DNA of 64,000 bases from CSP1-1 sp035620615. GTDB taxonomy: Archaea > Thermoproteota > Nitrososphaeria > Nitrososphaerales > Nitrosopumilaceae. Positions 33,336 to 41,342 of this stretch are shown here, piece after piece. The notes beneath the pieces are model-generated. The model did no database searches and was not told the origin of the DNA. It saw only the letters and a program-made list of their open reading frames with translations. Position numbers and translations under genes: made by a program. The DNA is taken from the NCBI GenBank assembly GCA_035620615.1, contig DASPGM010000001.1, positions 48,220 to 112,219 of the forward strand, written 5' to 3'. Numbering within the stretch: the first letter of the stretch is position 1; the number at the start of each line of letters is the position of its first letter.

Positions 33336-34484
33336 TTTTCTTATCTCATCTACTACTTTTTGAATTTCTTCTTCAGAATTAAAAAAATGTGGGGAGACTC
33401 TAAGAATTTTTTTATCCATTATTTCCCTTACTGCGATAACAATCTTTTTCTTTTCTAATACTTCTACAATTTTTTGTGGTTCTTGGCCATCTATGGAAAA
33501 TGAAACTATGCTAGTTCTTTTGGATTGTTCCTCTGGTCCAAATAAAGTAATGCTAGATAATTTTAATAATTCATCACGTAATTGATTCGAGAGCTTTGTA
33601 ATTTTTCTTAGAATATTATTTAATCCAAACTTTAGTAAATAATTAATTGATGCATCTAATCCCACAAATCCAACATAATTTCGAAATCCTGTTTGAAATT
33701 TATCAGGAATATCCTTGTATGCTAAACTTTTCTCATCATAAATCATAGCAGATTCTCCACCAATTGAAGATGGCTCAATCAATTTACTAAATTCTTTCTT
33801 ACAATAAAAAATTCCTGTACCCATTGGACCACAAAGCCACTTAGAACCATTAAATGACATAAAACTAGATTTAGTTTTTTTAAAATCATATTCTCCAATA
33901 CATCCAACTGTTTGTGCAGAGTCAATAAAATATGGTACATTATTTTTTTCTAAATATTCACCTATTTCTTCTACTGGAAGAATTGCCCCAGTATTGTATA
34001 ACGCATGACTCAAGGCAACACATTTAGTATTTTTATCTACCAAATTATGGAGTTCCTTAATATCAAAAAAACCATTAAGATCAGTTTTCAGACTTTTTAG
34101 TGTAAGTTTTTTTGAAAGGCGTAACCAGGGATAATAATTTGCATGGTGTTCGTGCCCCATTCCTCGTATTACGATATTAGATGTGGGATTAAATGTCAAG
34201 CCATTTGCAACAAGATTAACTCCATCAGTGGTGCTTTGAGTGAAAATAATCTCTTCAGGCCTACAATGAATTAAATTTGAAATTGTCTTTCTAATTTGAA
34301 TTAGTTTTTCTTTCAAAAAACCTTCAGATTCAATTGAATCAGGTCCCATTGTACTATAATTTACTAAAAAACTCTTCATTGCATCAATACTTGAAAAAGG
34401 CATTAGGGAGGTTGAAGCGTTATTCAAATAGATTTTCTTATTTTTTGGAAAATCTTGCATAAAATCAGTGGAATCCAAATTCAT
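33330..34484 (-). CDS. Class V aminotransferase (cysteine desulphurase/isopenicillin epimerase-like)
   Basis: 384 aa; the internal ATG at residue 9 is an alternative start. Fold-type I PLP enzyme: IYLNNASTSL, FTQSTTDGVNLVA, HEHHANYYPW, PYFIDSAQTVG, and the PLP lysine near residue 215 in FNGSKWLCGPMG. It resembles SufS/CsdA and selenocysteine lyase relatives, but the conserved active-site cysteine region is not obvious, so the substrate is open. The start codon lies 14 bp from the start of the divergent gene at 34499, so each promoter must overlap the other gene's coding region unless the later start is used. Confidence 0.85.
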   Translation of the reverse strand: MNLDSTDFMQDFPKNKKIYLNNASTSLMPFSSIDAMKSFLVNYSTMGPDSIESEGFLKEKLIQIRKTISNLIHCRPEEIIFTQSTTDGVNLVANGLTFNPTSNIVIRGMGHEHHANYYPWLRLSKKLTLKSLKTDLNGFFDIKELHNLVDKNTKCVALSHALYNTGAILPVEEIGEYLEKNNVPYFIDSAQTVGCIGEYDFKKTKSSFMSFNGSKWLCGPMGTGIFYCKKEFSKLIEPSSIGGESAMIYDEKSLAYKDIPDKFQTGFRNYVGFVGLDASINYLLKFGLNNILRKITKLSNQLRDELLKLSSITLFGPEEQSKRTSIVSFSIDGQEPQKIVEVLEKKKIVIAVREIMDKKILRVSPHFFNSEEEIQKVVDEIRKL

Positions 34485-34498
34485 TATTATATCAGATT

Positions 34499-35140
34499 AT
34501 GACTGATTTAGTGTTGGATAAAAATCCTGAGCAATATTCAAACGACCAATTTTCACAGATTATGAAAATCTTTGAAATAAATACGTTGAATTCGATCATG
34601 TTTTCTAATTCATTTCTAAAAACAGTTTTCCTAAATGAATTAATTTTAAAGATAAACACTCCTATTTTTTATCTTGATTTTGATTTATTGTATAGTGGAT
34701 ATGTTACTTCAGATTTTATTTCATTACGAAATAATGTAATTTTGTATCGCCCTACAGAAGCAAATCTCCTTCAAACACTAAAAACAATATTGCTCCAACT
34801 TTCTGAGAAAAAATCTATGTTAATAATAGATTCTTTAAATGGAATTTTTAATCTCTATAATAAAAAAAAGGATGCTGGTATTTTGATTAATAGTTTGGTA
34901 ATGCTTCTTTCATGTGTGGCAAAAATGAGTAATTCACGCGTAATTTTATCAAGTATTGCTAGATTAAAAAATAATGAAGAATGGGTATTGTCTATTACTG
35001 GAAGAAGGGTAATAGAATCAAAACACTTGACTAAAATTCAATTAGAACAAAAAACCTCGGATATGCTTTTTAGGGTAATAGATGAAAAAAACAATTTAAA
35101 ACAATCTATTAAAATTCCTATTGAATTTGAAATAATCTAA
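34499..35140 (+). CDS. RecA/KaiC-like protein without a Walker A motif, unknown function
   Basis: 213 aa. MLIIDSLNGIFNLY (about residue 104) looks like a Walker B strand and helix of RecA-superfamily proteins, and the following VILSSIARL and WVLSITGRRVIE fit later strands of that core. The expected P-loop position (MFSNSFLKTVFL) has no GxxxxGK[ST], so ATP binding is doubtful. It could be a degenerate RadB/KaiC-type partner protein. It is divergent from the aminotransferase at 14 bp. Confidence 0.55.
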   Translation: MTDLVLDKNPEQYSNDQFSQIMKIFEINTLNSIMFSNSFLKTVFLNELILKINTPIFYLDFDLLYSGYVTSDFISLRNNVILYRPTEANLLQTLKTILLQLSEKKSMLIIDSLNGIFNLYNKKKDAGILINSLVMLLSCVAKMSNSRVILSSIARLKNNEEWVLSITGRRVIESKHLTKIQLEQKTSDMLFRVIDEKNNLKQSIKIPIEFEII

Positions 35141-35162
35141 TTTATTTTGGCCAAATTTTTTT

Positions 35163-35180
35163 ATTCTAAGGTTATAGAAT
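35163..35180. repeat. Inverted repeat upstream of ferredoxin
   Basis: ATTCTA and TAGAAT flank a 6-bp spacer, about 110 bp before the ferredoxin ATG. It could be an operator, or the terminator of the preceding gene, which ends at 35140. Confidence 0.4.
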
Positions 35181-35200
35181 AAGTCGCAGCGATCTAAATT

Positions 35201-35238
35201 TCTAACATCGTTATGAAATTATCTAACGGCGTTATAAT
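35201..35238 (+). repeat. Two direct repeats in the ferredoxin promoter region
   Basis: TCTAACATCGTTATGAA (35201-35217) and TCTAACGGCGTTATAAT (35222-35238) share the pattern TCTAAC-nn-CGTTAT. They start 21 bp apart, two helical turns, so a regulator could bind the same face. They lie upstream of the TATA-like box at 35257. Confidence 0.5.
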
Positions 35239-35256
35239 CACTATTTTTTGAGCAAG

Positions 35257-35264
35257 TTATATTA
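35257..35264 (+). promoter_or_regulatory. TATA-like box of the ferredoxin gene
   Basis: TTATATTA ends 26 bp before the ATG at 35290, consistent with a leaderless transcript. Confidence 0.5.
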
Positions 35265-35289
35265 AGACCAAAAGCTAGAATTTGTTATT

Positions 35290-35589
35290 ATGCCAGTAGC
35301 AATACTTCCAGACATCAGCGAACAAATGTGCATTGGATGCGCTTTATGCGTAGAAATTTGTACAACTTTGGGCCCAGATGTTCTTAGAGTAAAACCAGTC
35401 GAAGGCTGGAAGAGAGGTAAGGCATTTGTTTTCTATCCTGAAAGATGCATCTCTGATGGTGCATGTATTGGAGTTTGTCCAACAAAGGCAATCTTCTGGA
35501 TGAGACCAATGGACTTTACCGTCGGACAACCAGTTCCACTCTATAAGAATTCAGTCTTCGTAAAAGGTTGGACTGAACTAATCGATTAA
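35290..35589 (+). CDS. 4Fe-4S ferredoxin
   Basis: 99 aa. The cysteine pattern C-x2-C-x2-C-x3-C (MCIGCALCVEIC) is followed by C-x5-C-x3-C-P (CISDGACIGVCP), giving seven cysteines. The first set lacks the usual trailing proline and the second has a widened first spacing, so one 4Fe-4S cluster is clear and the second may be 3Fe-4S or modified. It is a soluble electron carrier. Codon use looks less AT-extreme than its neighbours, as in highly expressed genes. It has its own promoter with upstream repeats. Confidence 0.9.
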   Translation: MPVAILPDISEQMCIGCALCVEICTTLGPDVLRVKPVEGWKRGKAFVFYPERCISDGACIGVCPTKAIFWMRPMDFTVGQPVPLYKNSVFVKGWTELID

Positions 35590-35598
35590 AAGTTCACC

Positions 35599-35616
35599 TT
35601 TTTAATTTCTTTTTTC
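35599..35616 (+). terminator. T-rich terminator after ferredoxin
   Basis: Two T runs (35599-35603 and 35610-35615) follow the stop codon within 30 bp, consistent with archaeal U-rich termination. Confidence 0.4.
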
Positions 35617-35681
35617 TTAAACTCGTAAAAAATTTTTTGTATTTCGTTGTGTAAATATAAGGAAAATATAATTTGTACATC

Positions 35682-36173
35682 ATGAGCAAACCTGGAAATT
35701 TTTGGCGAAAAATTCATGGGAAAGTTACAAAAAAACCTACCAACTTTTCATGGCTTATTGAAAATAAATTAGCAGGTTGTGGAATGCCAACAACAATCCA
35801 TGAAGTAAATTGGGTTCTTAATCAAGGGATTAAATCTATTGTTACAATGACTGAAAATGCATTGCCAGAAACTTGGGTTAAAGATACAGAATATCTACAT
35901 GTACCTACAGAAGATCTTAGTGCACCTGATATTGACAAAATAGATGAGGCAGTTGATTTTATTCATAAAAGAATTACAAATAATGAACCGGTTATGGTTC
36001 ATTGTGCAGCTGGAATTGGAAGGACAGGAACTATTCTTGCTTGTTATTTGATAAAATATCAAAAATTTTCAGCAAAGAAAGCTATTGAAAAAGTAAGAAA
36101 AGAAAGACCAGGTTCTATTCAATCTGAACATCAAGAAATAGTTGTGGGATTATATGAAAAGCATGTACAGTAA
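35682..36173 (+). CDS. Dual-specificity protein phosphatase (cysteine-dependent)
   Basis: 163 aa from the ATG at 35682; a TTG three codons upstream is possible. The P-loop HCAAGIGRTGT has catalytic Cys near residue 108 and Arg near 114. The upstream HVPTEDLSAPD supplies the general-acid Asp. Size and motif match archaeal DUSP/PTP-like enzymes that dephosphorylate Tyr, Ser/Thr or small phosphates. It is convergent with a 50-aa gene (2 bp between stops). Confidence 0.92.
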   Translation: MSKPGNFWRKIHGKVTKKPTNFSWLIENKLAGCGMPTTIHEVNWVLNQGIKSIVTMTENALPETWVKDTEYLHVPTEDLSAPDIDKIDEAVDFIHKRITNNEPVMVHCAAGIGRTGTILACYLIKYQKFSAKKAIEKVRKERPGSIQSEHQEIVVGLYEKHVQ

Positions 36174-36175
36174 TT

Positions 36176-36328
36176 CTACTCTGGAATAGATTGAGTTACT
36201 ATTTTACCATCTTTTACTTTGATAAACAAGAACCTATTGTCTTTGAAGATTAGGGTTACGCCTCCTTCCTTGTCTGGTTCTTCTACCTCAAGTAATTCTT
36301 GTCCTCTTAAACCGTCATATTTTGCCAT
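36176..36328 (-). CDS. Small 50-aa protein of unknown function
   Basis: The frame starts MAKYDGLRGQELLEVEE and ends KIVTQSIPE, with a beta-rich centre (GGVTLIFKDNRFLFIKV). Start ATG is at 36328 and stop TAG at 36178-36176. It fills the gap between the phosphatase and the 178-aa gene without overlap, and its alternating hydrophobic strands look like a real small beta protein. The family is not recognised. Confidence 0.6.
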   Translation of the reverse strand: MAKYDGLRGQELLEVEEPDKEGGVTLIFKDNRFLFIKVKDGKIVTQSIPE

Positions 36329-36358
36329 ATTTTTTTACCTGACTATACTCTTTATATC

Positions 36359-36895
36359 CTAATTGATTTTAATTTCAATTTCCTTTGCGTTGGCTTTAGT
36401 ACTAAACGGTTCAGTATAATCATGTTTCTGCCATTCAACATAAGCCTCTGCACCAACCAAATGTTTTCCATTTCCTAGTTCTGATGCCTTGAAAACTATT
36501 TTCTCATCAAAATCAAATAATTCCTGTCTTACTTCTTCTTCAGTAAGTCTAATGAATGGTTCAAAATTCTTTGCAACTTGAACCCAAATTCTTTTCTCCT
36601 TCATTGGATTTACTAGTTTAGGATTTCTAGTCCAAAAGAGGGAAGCTTTTCTATAAGCATCAATTGGTTTACCAAGTTCCCGTTTTCTTATTCCGCCAGT
36701 AAGAAGTTTTACTCCATATTTGAGTTTGAACAAATTATCATTTTTATTATATGCCTTCGTCCAGTTTTTCTCATTAAATGCCTCACGAAGAGAACCATTA
36801 ACTGAAAATTTTACATTAATAGTAATTATCTCATCTGAAGAAAACTCATCTTTGGACTTGACTAAAATGATATCTGAGATGTTATTTTTTTCCAT
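36359..36895 (-). CDS. Protein of unknown function
   Basis: 178 aa, soluble, with mixed alpha/beta character. Features are a repeated aromatic/Lys pattern (NEKNWTKAYNKNDNLFKLKYG), LFWTRNPKLVNPMKEKRIWVQVAKNFEPFIRLTEEE split by turns, and a basic-acidic C-terminus ending EIEIKIN. No catalytic motif is evident. It is divergent from rpoL, whose promoter lies in the 54-bp gap. It is followed 30 bp downstream by the 50-aa gene on the same strand. Confidence 0.6.
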   Translation of the reverse strand: MEKNNISDIILVKSKDEFSSDEIITINVKFSVNGSLREAFNEKNWTKAYNKNDNLFKLKYGVKLLTGGIRKRELGKPIDAYRKASLFWTRNPKLVNPMKEKRIWVQVAKNFEPFIRLTEEEVRQELFDFDEKIVFKASELGNGKHLVGAEAYVEWQKHDYTEPFSTKANAKEIEIKIN

Positions 36896-36916
36896 TGGTT
36901 CAATCGCTCATAATGA

Positions 36917-36924
36917 TTTATATC
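36917..36924 (+). promoter_or_regulatory. TATA-like box of the rpoL-tfs-pcna cluster
   Basis: TTTATATC ends 25 bp before the ATG at 36950, matching leaderless spacing. Confidence 0.5.
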
Positions 36925-36949
36925 TACAATAAGTTCTTTTTCGAATGCG

Positions 36950-37231
36950 ATGGATGCCCAGATTATGAAATCATCTCCAAAGGAGGTAAGTCTTTCTATA
37001 ACACAATCAGATATTGGAACATTATACATTGTTCAACATGAGCTTTTAAAAGAAAAAAACATTGATTTTGCTGGTCTAATAATTAAACATCCACTTACAA
37101 ATGAATGTTGGATGAGAGTAAATTCCACAAAAAGCAACCCATTAAAGGAAATTTCAAATGCTACTGATGTAGCAATTAAATCCGTTAATGAATTAAAAAA
37201 ATTATTTAATTCTAAAATTAAGGTAAATTAA
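36950..37231 (+). CDS. rpoL: DNA-directed RNA polymerase subunit L (Rpo11)
   Basis: 93 aa, the family length. DIGTLYIVQHELLKEKNIDFAGLIIKHPLTNE matches the Rpb11/RpoL dimerisation fold, split here at its turns. It pairs with RpoD in the polymerase assembly platform. The next gene, tfs, starts directly after the stop (37232), so the two are coupled. Confidence 0.9.
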   Translation: MDAQIMKSSPKEVSLSITQSDIGTLYIVQHELLKEKNIDFAGLIIKHPLTNECWMRVNSTKSNPLKEISNATDVAIKSVNELKKLFNSKIKVN

Positions 37232-37546
37232 ATGAAGTTTTGCCCCAAATGTGAGGTACGACTAAAAAAAAATAATTCAACTTCTACTTTAAGTTGTCCT
37301 AAATGTGATTATTCTGAAAATGATTCTAAAGAAAATAAAAAAGACAAAAAAAATGATAGATCAGAATTAAATATTTTAGACGGAAACGAAGGTAAGGAAA
37401 CTCTGCCTTCAATTAAAATAGATTGTGAAAAATGTGGAAATAATGAAGCAGTATGGTGGATGCTGCAAACTCGTAGTGCTGATGAACCTACTACACAATT
37501 TTATCGATGTACAAAATGTAATCATACTTGGAGAAACTACGCATAA
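37232..37546 (+). CDS. tfs: Transcription elongation factor S (TFS)
   Basis: 104 aa. It has an N-terminal zinc ribbon (CPKC...CPKC), an acidic/basic linker, and a C-terminal zinc ribbon with CEKCGN, the catalytic acidic pair in RSADEPTTQF (Asp-Glu of the RSxDE motif), and CTKCNHTWR. TFS stimulates cleavage of backtracked RNA by RNA polymerase. It abuts rpoL with no gap and precedes pcna by 28 bp, so transcription and replication genes share this run. Confidence 0.95.
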   Translation: MKFCPKCEVRLKKNNSTSTLSCPKCDYSENDSKENKKDKKNDRSELNILDGNEGKETLPSIKIDCEKCGNNEAVWWMLQTRSADEPTTQFYRCTKCNHTWRNYA

Positions 37547-37574
37547 CGTTAAATTGAACATTTTAGAGTAGTGA

Positions 37575-38327
37575 TTGATATTGGTATTCTCAGCTAAAAC
37601 TAGTGGCTCTGATGATCTAAAGGCAATAATTTCTGCTATCTCTACACTTGTGGAGGAAGCTACTTTTGTGGCAAATGCTGAAGGAATTACCTTTAGAGGT
37701 ATGGATCCATCTCATGTAGCTTTAATTGATATATCCTGGCCAAATTCAGCTTTTGAAAAGTATGAATGTGATAATGATATAAAATTTGGAGTTAGAGTAG
37801 ATGAATTTTCAAAATTAATCAAACGTGCTGAAAAACAAGATAGTATTGAAATTGGTATTTCTGAGGATAATCTACTTCTAGTTACAATAGGGAAAAATAA
37901 AAAATACAAAATGAGATTAATTGAAAGCTCTGCATCAGATACACCTCTTCCAAAGATTCCATATGATGCAAAAATTGGATTAGCTTCTAGTGCATTTGAC
38001 AAAATTTTAGGTGATGTTCAAGTTGTATCAGATTATTTGACAATTAAAGCAACAACCTCCAAAGCGGAATTTTCTGGAAAAGGTGATTCAGGAGAGGTTG
38101 TAATTGACTTAGAAAAAGGAATGGAACAATTAACAGATATTTCTGTAAAACAGGAAAGTGTAGGGACCTATAGTCTAGAATATCTTAATCCTGTAGTAAA
38201 AGCAGTTGGAACTACCGCTGGTTCAGTAACCTGTGAGTATTCAAGTGCAAAACCGCTTCGAATAGAGTTTAAGGTTGCAAACATCGGCAGAATTCACTTC
38301 TACTTGGCTCCTCGTGTGGAAAGTTAA
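37575..38327 (+). CDS. pcn: DNA polymerase sliding clamp (PCNA)
   Basis: 250 aa, TTG start (Met-Ile-Leu-Val-Phe). The two-domain clamp is clear: FVANAEGITFRGMDPSHVALIDI in the first half (shown in pieces) and LEYLNPVVKAVG and the terminal FYLAPRVES in the second. The homotrimeric ring tethers PolD and other PIP-box proteins to DNA. It is downstream of rpoL and tfs, upstream of lysC, all on the same strand. Confidence 0.95.
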   Translation: MILVFSAKTSGSDDLKAIISAISTLVEEATFVANAEGITFRGMDPSHVALIDISWPNSAFEKYECDNDIKFGVRVDEFSKLIKRAEKQDSIEIGISEDNLLLVTIGKNKKYKMRLIESSASDTPLPKIPYDAKIGLASSAFDKILGDVQVVSDYLTIKATTSKAEFSGKGDSGEVVIDLEKGMEQLTDISVKQESVGTYSLEYLNPVVKAVGTTAGSVTCEYSSAKPLRIEFKVANIGRIHFYLAPRVES

Positions 38328-38363
38328 AGCATTTAAGGATTAATTAAAACAGGTTATACTGAT

Positions 38364-39767
38364 TTGAAACTTGTAATAAAGTTTGGAGGCACCTCAATTT
38401 CTACTTCTCAAAAAATCAGAGATGTTGCAAAATATCTTCATCTACTATCAAAGAAAAATCAAATAATTTCTGTATGTTCTGCAGTAAGTGGTGTAACAGA
38501 TGATCTTCTAGAAATTTCAAAATTAATTCAAAAAGGAAATAAAGAACAAGCAAATAAAATTACAAAAAAAATTATTCAAAAATATCATCAACTTGCCAAA
38601 GATTCTATTAAAAAACCACAAAATAGAAAGAAGCTTTTTGATAAATTAGATTCTATTTCTTTAGAACTAGAAGAATTGTTACATGGTATGATTCTTCTAG
38701 GAGAAGTAACACCACGCTCTTTAGACTACTTAATTTCATTTGGAGAAAGATTATCAATAAATTTACTATCCTTTACATTACAAGATCTAGGAAGTAAATC
38801 AATTCCTTTGACAGGTAAAGAAATTGGAATTGTAACTGATTCTAATTTTGGTGAAGCTCGACCCTTGATGGATACAACTAGAATTCGTGTATCAAAAACT
38901 ACGGAACCACTTTTAGCTAAAAAAATTATTCCCATTGTTGCAGGTTTTGCAGGTGCAGATCAACATGGGAGCATTACAACCTTTGGTAGAGGAGGTTCAG
39001 ATTATACTGCTACAACAATTGCTTCTTGCATTAACGCTGATGAAATTTGGCTAATGAGTGATGTAGACGGTTTAATGACTGCTGATCCAAAAATTGTAAA
39101 AAATGCCAAAGTTCTAAATCAAGTATCATATATTGAAGCTATAGAAATGGCTCTTTTTGGAGCTAAACAGATTCATCCACGCACATTTGAACCCTTACTT
39201 TCAAAAAAAATTCCAATGAGAATCCGAAATACATTCAATACTGAAAATCTGGGTACGTATGTTACAGCATCACCTGATGTAGCTACAAAAAAAACTGTCA
39301 AATGTGTTAGTGCAATTCGTAATAATGGACTAATAGATGTTAGAGGAGGAAGTATGGTAGGAGCTCCTGGCACAGCTGCCAAAATTTTTTCAACTCTTGC
39401 AGATGTTGGTGTAAACATCATGATGATTTCTCAGAGTCCTTCAGAATCTAGTATCTCAATTGTTGTAAAAAAAACTGATCTTGATAAAGCTGTTAGTGCA
39501 CTTGAAATGAATCTTTTAGGAAAAATAATTAAAAAATTAGAAGTTACAACAGATGTTTCAATAATTGCTTTAATTGGTTCTGGAATGAGAGGTACAGTGG
39601 GAGTTGCTTCAAGAGTATTTTCTGCTGTTGAAAAAAAGGGAGTTAATGTAGTAATGATTGCACAAGGTTCTTCGGAATTAAATATTGCATTTGTAGTAAA
39701 GGATGATGGATGTCAATCAGTTGTACAGGCATTACATGATGAATTTGAGCTAGCAAAAATTAACTAA
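38364..39767 (+). CDS. lysC: Aspartate kinase
   Basis: 467 aa. It has KFGGTS (6-11) at the N-terminus, FGRGGSDYTAT for substrate binding, and two C-terminal ACT domains (about 310-385 and 390-460: VGVNIMMISQSPSESSIS and GVNVVMIAQGSSELNIA). It phosphorylates aspartate, the first step toward threonine, methionine and lysine. The ACT domains usually give feedback inhibition. It is monofunctional, with no homoserine dehydrogenase part. Confidence 0.95.
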   Translation: MKLVIKFGGTSISTSQKIRDVAKYLHLLSKKNQIISVCSAVSGVTDDLLEISKLIQKGNKEQANKITKKIIQKYHQLAKDSIKKPQNRKKLFDKLDSISLELEELLHGMILLGEVTPRSLDYLISFGERLSINLLSFTLQDLGSKSIPLTGKEIGIVTDSNFGEARPLMDTTRIRVSKTTEPLLAKKIIPIVAGFAGADQHGSITTFGRGGSDYTATTIASCINADEIWLMSDVDGLMTADPKIVKNAKVLNQVSYIEAIEMALFGAKQIHPRTFEPLLSKKIPMRIRNTFNTENLGTYVTASPDVATKKTVKCVSAIRNNGLIDVRGGSMVGAPGTAAKIFSTLADVGVNIMMISQSPSESSISIVVKKTDLDKAVSALEMNLLGKIIKKLEVTTDVSIIALIGSGMRGTVGVASRVFSAVEKKGVNVVMIAQGSSELNIAFVVKDDGCQSVVQALHDEFELAKIN

Positions 39768-39826
39768 TTTTCCTAAGTTAATAATTTGACAAAAGGGATT
39801 TATGTGCACAACAGGTTCGAACTTCA

Positions 39827-41287
39827 TTGAAGAAAATTATCATTATAATTGTTCTAGGCATAGCTATTGCAAGCATATTCGCAATTCCTTCTTTTACAGA
39901 ACAATTTGTAGATGCAAAAACTGTCAAAAAAATTCATTTTACAGAGACCATTACGTCCTCACAAGATCCAGGTAAAGGTCATGAGAGTCATCAGTTGGCA
40001 CTTATTTTATCACCTAACGAAGGGACATTATATGATGGTTCTCTAACTTATACAGCAAGTGAACCAGTGCAACTTATTGTACTGCATGAAATTTTAAATG
40101 AACAAATTAAAGATCAACCTACTTGGACAGTTGATGGAAAAACCGTATACGCATTATCGTTAATTGATCAAAAAACAGACGCTGGAACTCTTGAATTCAC
40201 AGGTGCAGCTTTGGCATTACATTCTACTAATTCTAAACCATTTACTGCTACAGTTAGTATTGATGGATGGATAAGAGGCCAACCTACAGAAGTAATAATG
40301 CAAAAATTAGAAGTACAAAAACAAGAACCATCATTAAAATTATCAAGAGCAAATGTTCCAGTAAAAATTCCTATGCATCAGGGAATGTTTGAAGGAAAAC
40401 CAGTCTACTATATCATAACTAATACTAATGATAAAACATATGCAGAGCTTCTAACAAATAAACAAAATTGGAAAGTAGAACTAACACCTACCCTTGAAAA
40501 AACACCAAAATCTGTTTTAGAAGAAATCTATACGTTCAAAAATGGAATTACTGGAAATGGAATACATGGTTTTCAAGAAGAAGTATTCACCAGTACACCT
40601 TTACATACTAATGAATACAGTGCATTAAGATCAATTATCGATGTTTCTTGGAAATCTGGCCAAAACGCTGAAGTCTTGGAATCAATTGAAGAAATAAAAG
40701 AAGCAGAACAAGCAGGAAGAATTGAGATTAAACAAACGAATGTTGTAATAAATGTGCCACAAATTATCTGGCCTGATGATCAAATGAAAATAAAAATGGA
40801 TAAGACCCTAACAGATCAAACCCCATATGATGAAGCTCAAATCTTGGATATTAATTCACAAAATATGACAGTTACTTTCATTGCACATCGAGGATGGGGT
40901 CCTAATGGAAATACAATCTATTACATCATAACTGATGGAACACCGAAAGGACCAGCTGAAATTATGGGAGTAATTAATGCGCCAACTTCTGTAAACCTAG
41001 TTGCAAATTCTACAATGAATTTGTACCAATTTATGGATGGAATTAAAGGATCAGGTCCACTTGGATTCCAACCCGTAATATCTGAAGCTGTTCCAGGAGA
41101 TAAAAATTATAGTTCAATGTGCAGAATTTTTACAATATCATGGAATGAACCTGAGAATGCATCAATACTTGAAACAATATCAGATATAGAACATTTCAAG
41201 TCCGAAGGAAAAATTACAGTGAATATTGCAAGACCAATGAATAGTGATCACATTATTAATTGTCCATTTATTGATCCTTTCCAATAA
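39827..41287 (+). CDS. Secreted protein with two tandem copies of an unnamed domain (DUF7482-like)
   Basis: 486 aa, TTG start. A signal peptide (about 1-30, MKKIIIIIVLGIAIASIFA) is followed by a beta-rich N-terminal domain (about 35-160), then two copies of one domain at about 190-315 and 360-480. Shared landmarks in order are VYYIITN / IYYIITD, GNGIHGFQ / GSGPLGFQ, SALRSIIDVSW / SSMCRIFTISW, AEVLESIEEI / ASILETISDI, and AGRIEI / EGKITV. The domain is expected on the cell exterior. I know it only as a thaumarchaeal conserved domain (probably DUF7482); the function is unknown. Confidence 0.7.
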   Translation: MKKIIIIIVLGIAIASIFAIPSFTEQFVDAKTVKKIHFTETITSSQDPGKGHESHQLALILSPNEGTLYDGSLTYTASEPVQLIVLHEILNEQIKDQPTWTVDGKTVYALSLIDQKTDAGTLEFTGAALALHSTNSKPFTATVSIDGWIRGQPTEVIMQKLEVQKQEPSLKLSRANVPVKIPMHQGMFEGKPVYYIITNTNDKTYAELLTNKQNWKVELTPTLEKTPKSVLEEIYTFKNGITGNGIHGFQEEVFTSTPLHTNEYSALRSIIDVSWKSGQNAEVLESIEEIKEAEQAGRIEIKQTNVVINVPQIIWPDDQMKIKMDKTLTDQTPYDEAQILDINSQNMTVTFIAHRGWGPNGNTIYYIITDGTPKGPAEIMGVINAPTSVNLVANSTMNLYQFMDGIKGSGPLGFQPVISEAVPGDKNYSSMCRIFTISWNEPENASILETISDIEHFKSEGKITVNIARPMNSDHIINCPFIDPFQ

Positions 41288-41342
41288 ATGAACTCAATTT
41301 CAGAAAAGGGATAAATTATCTAAAAATCCATTTTTTAATATC

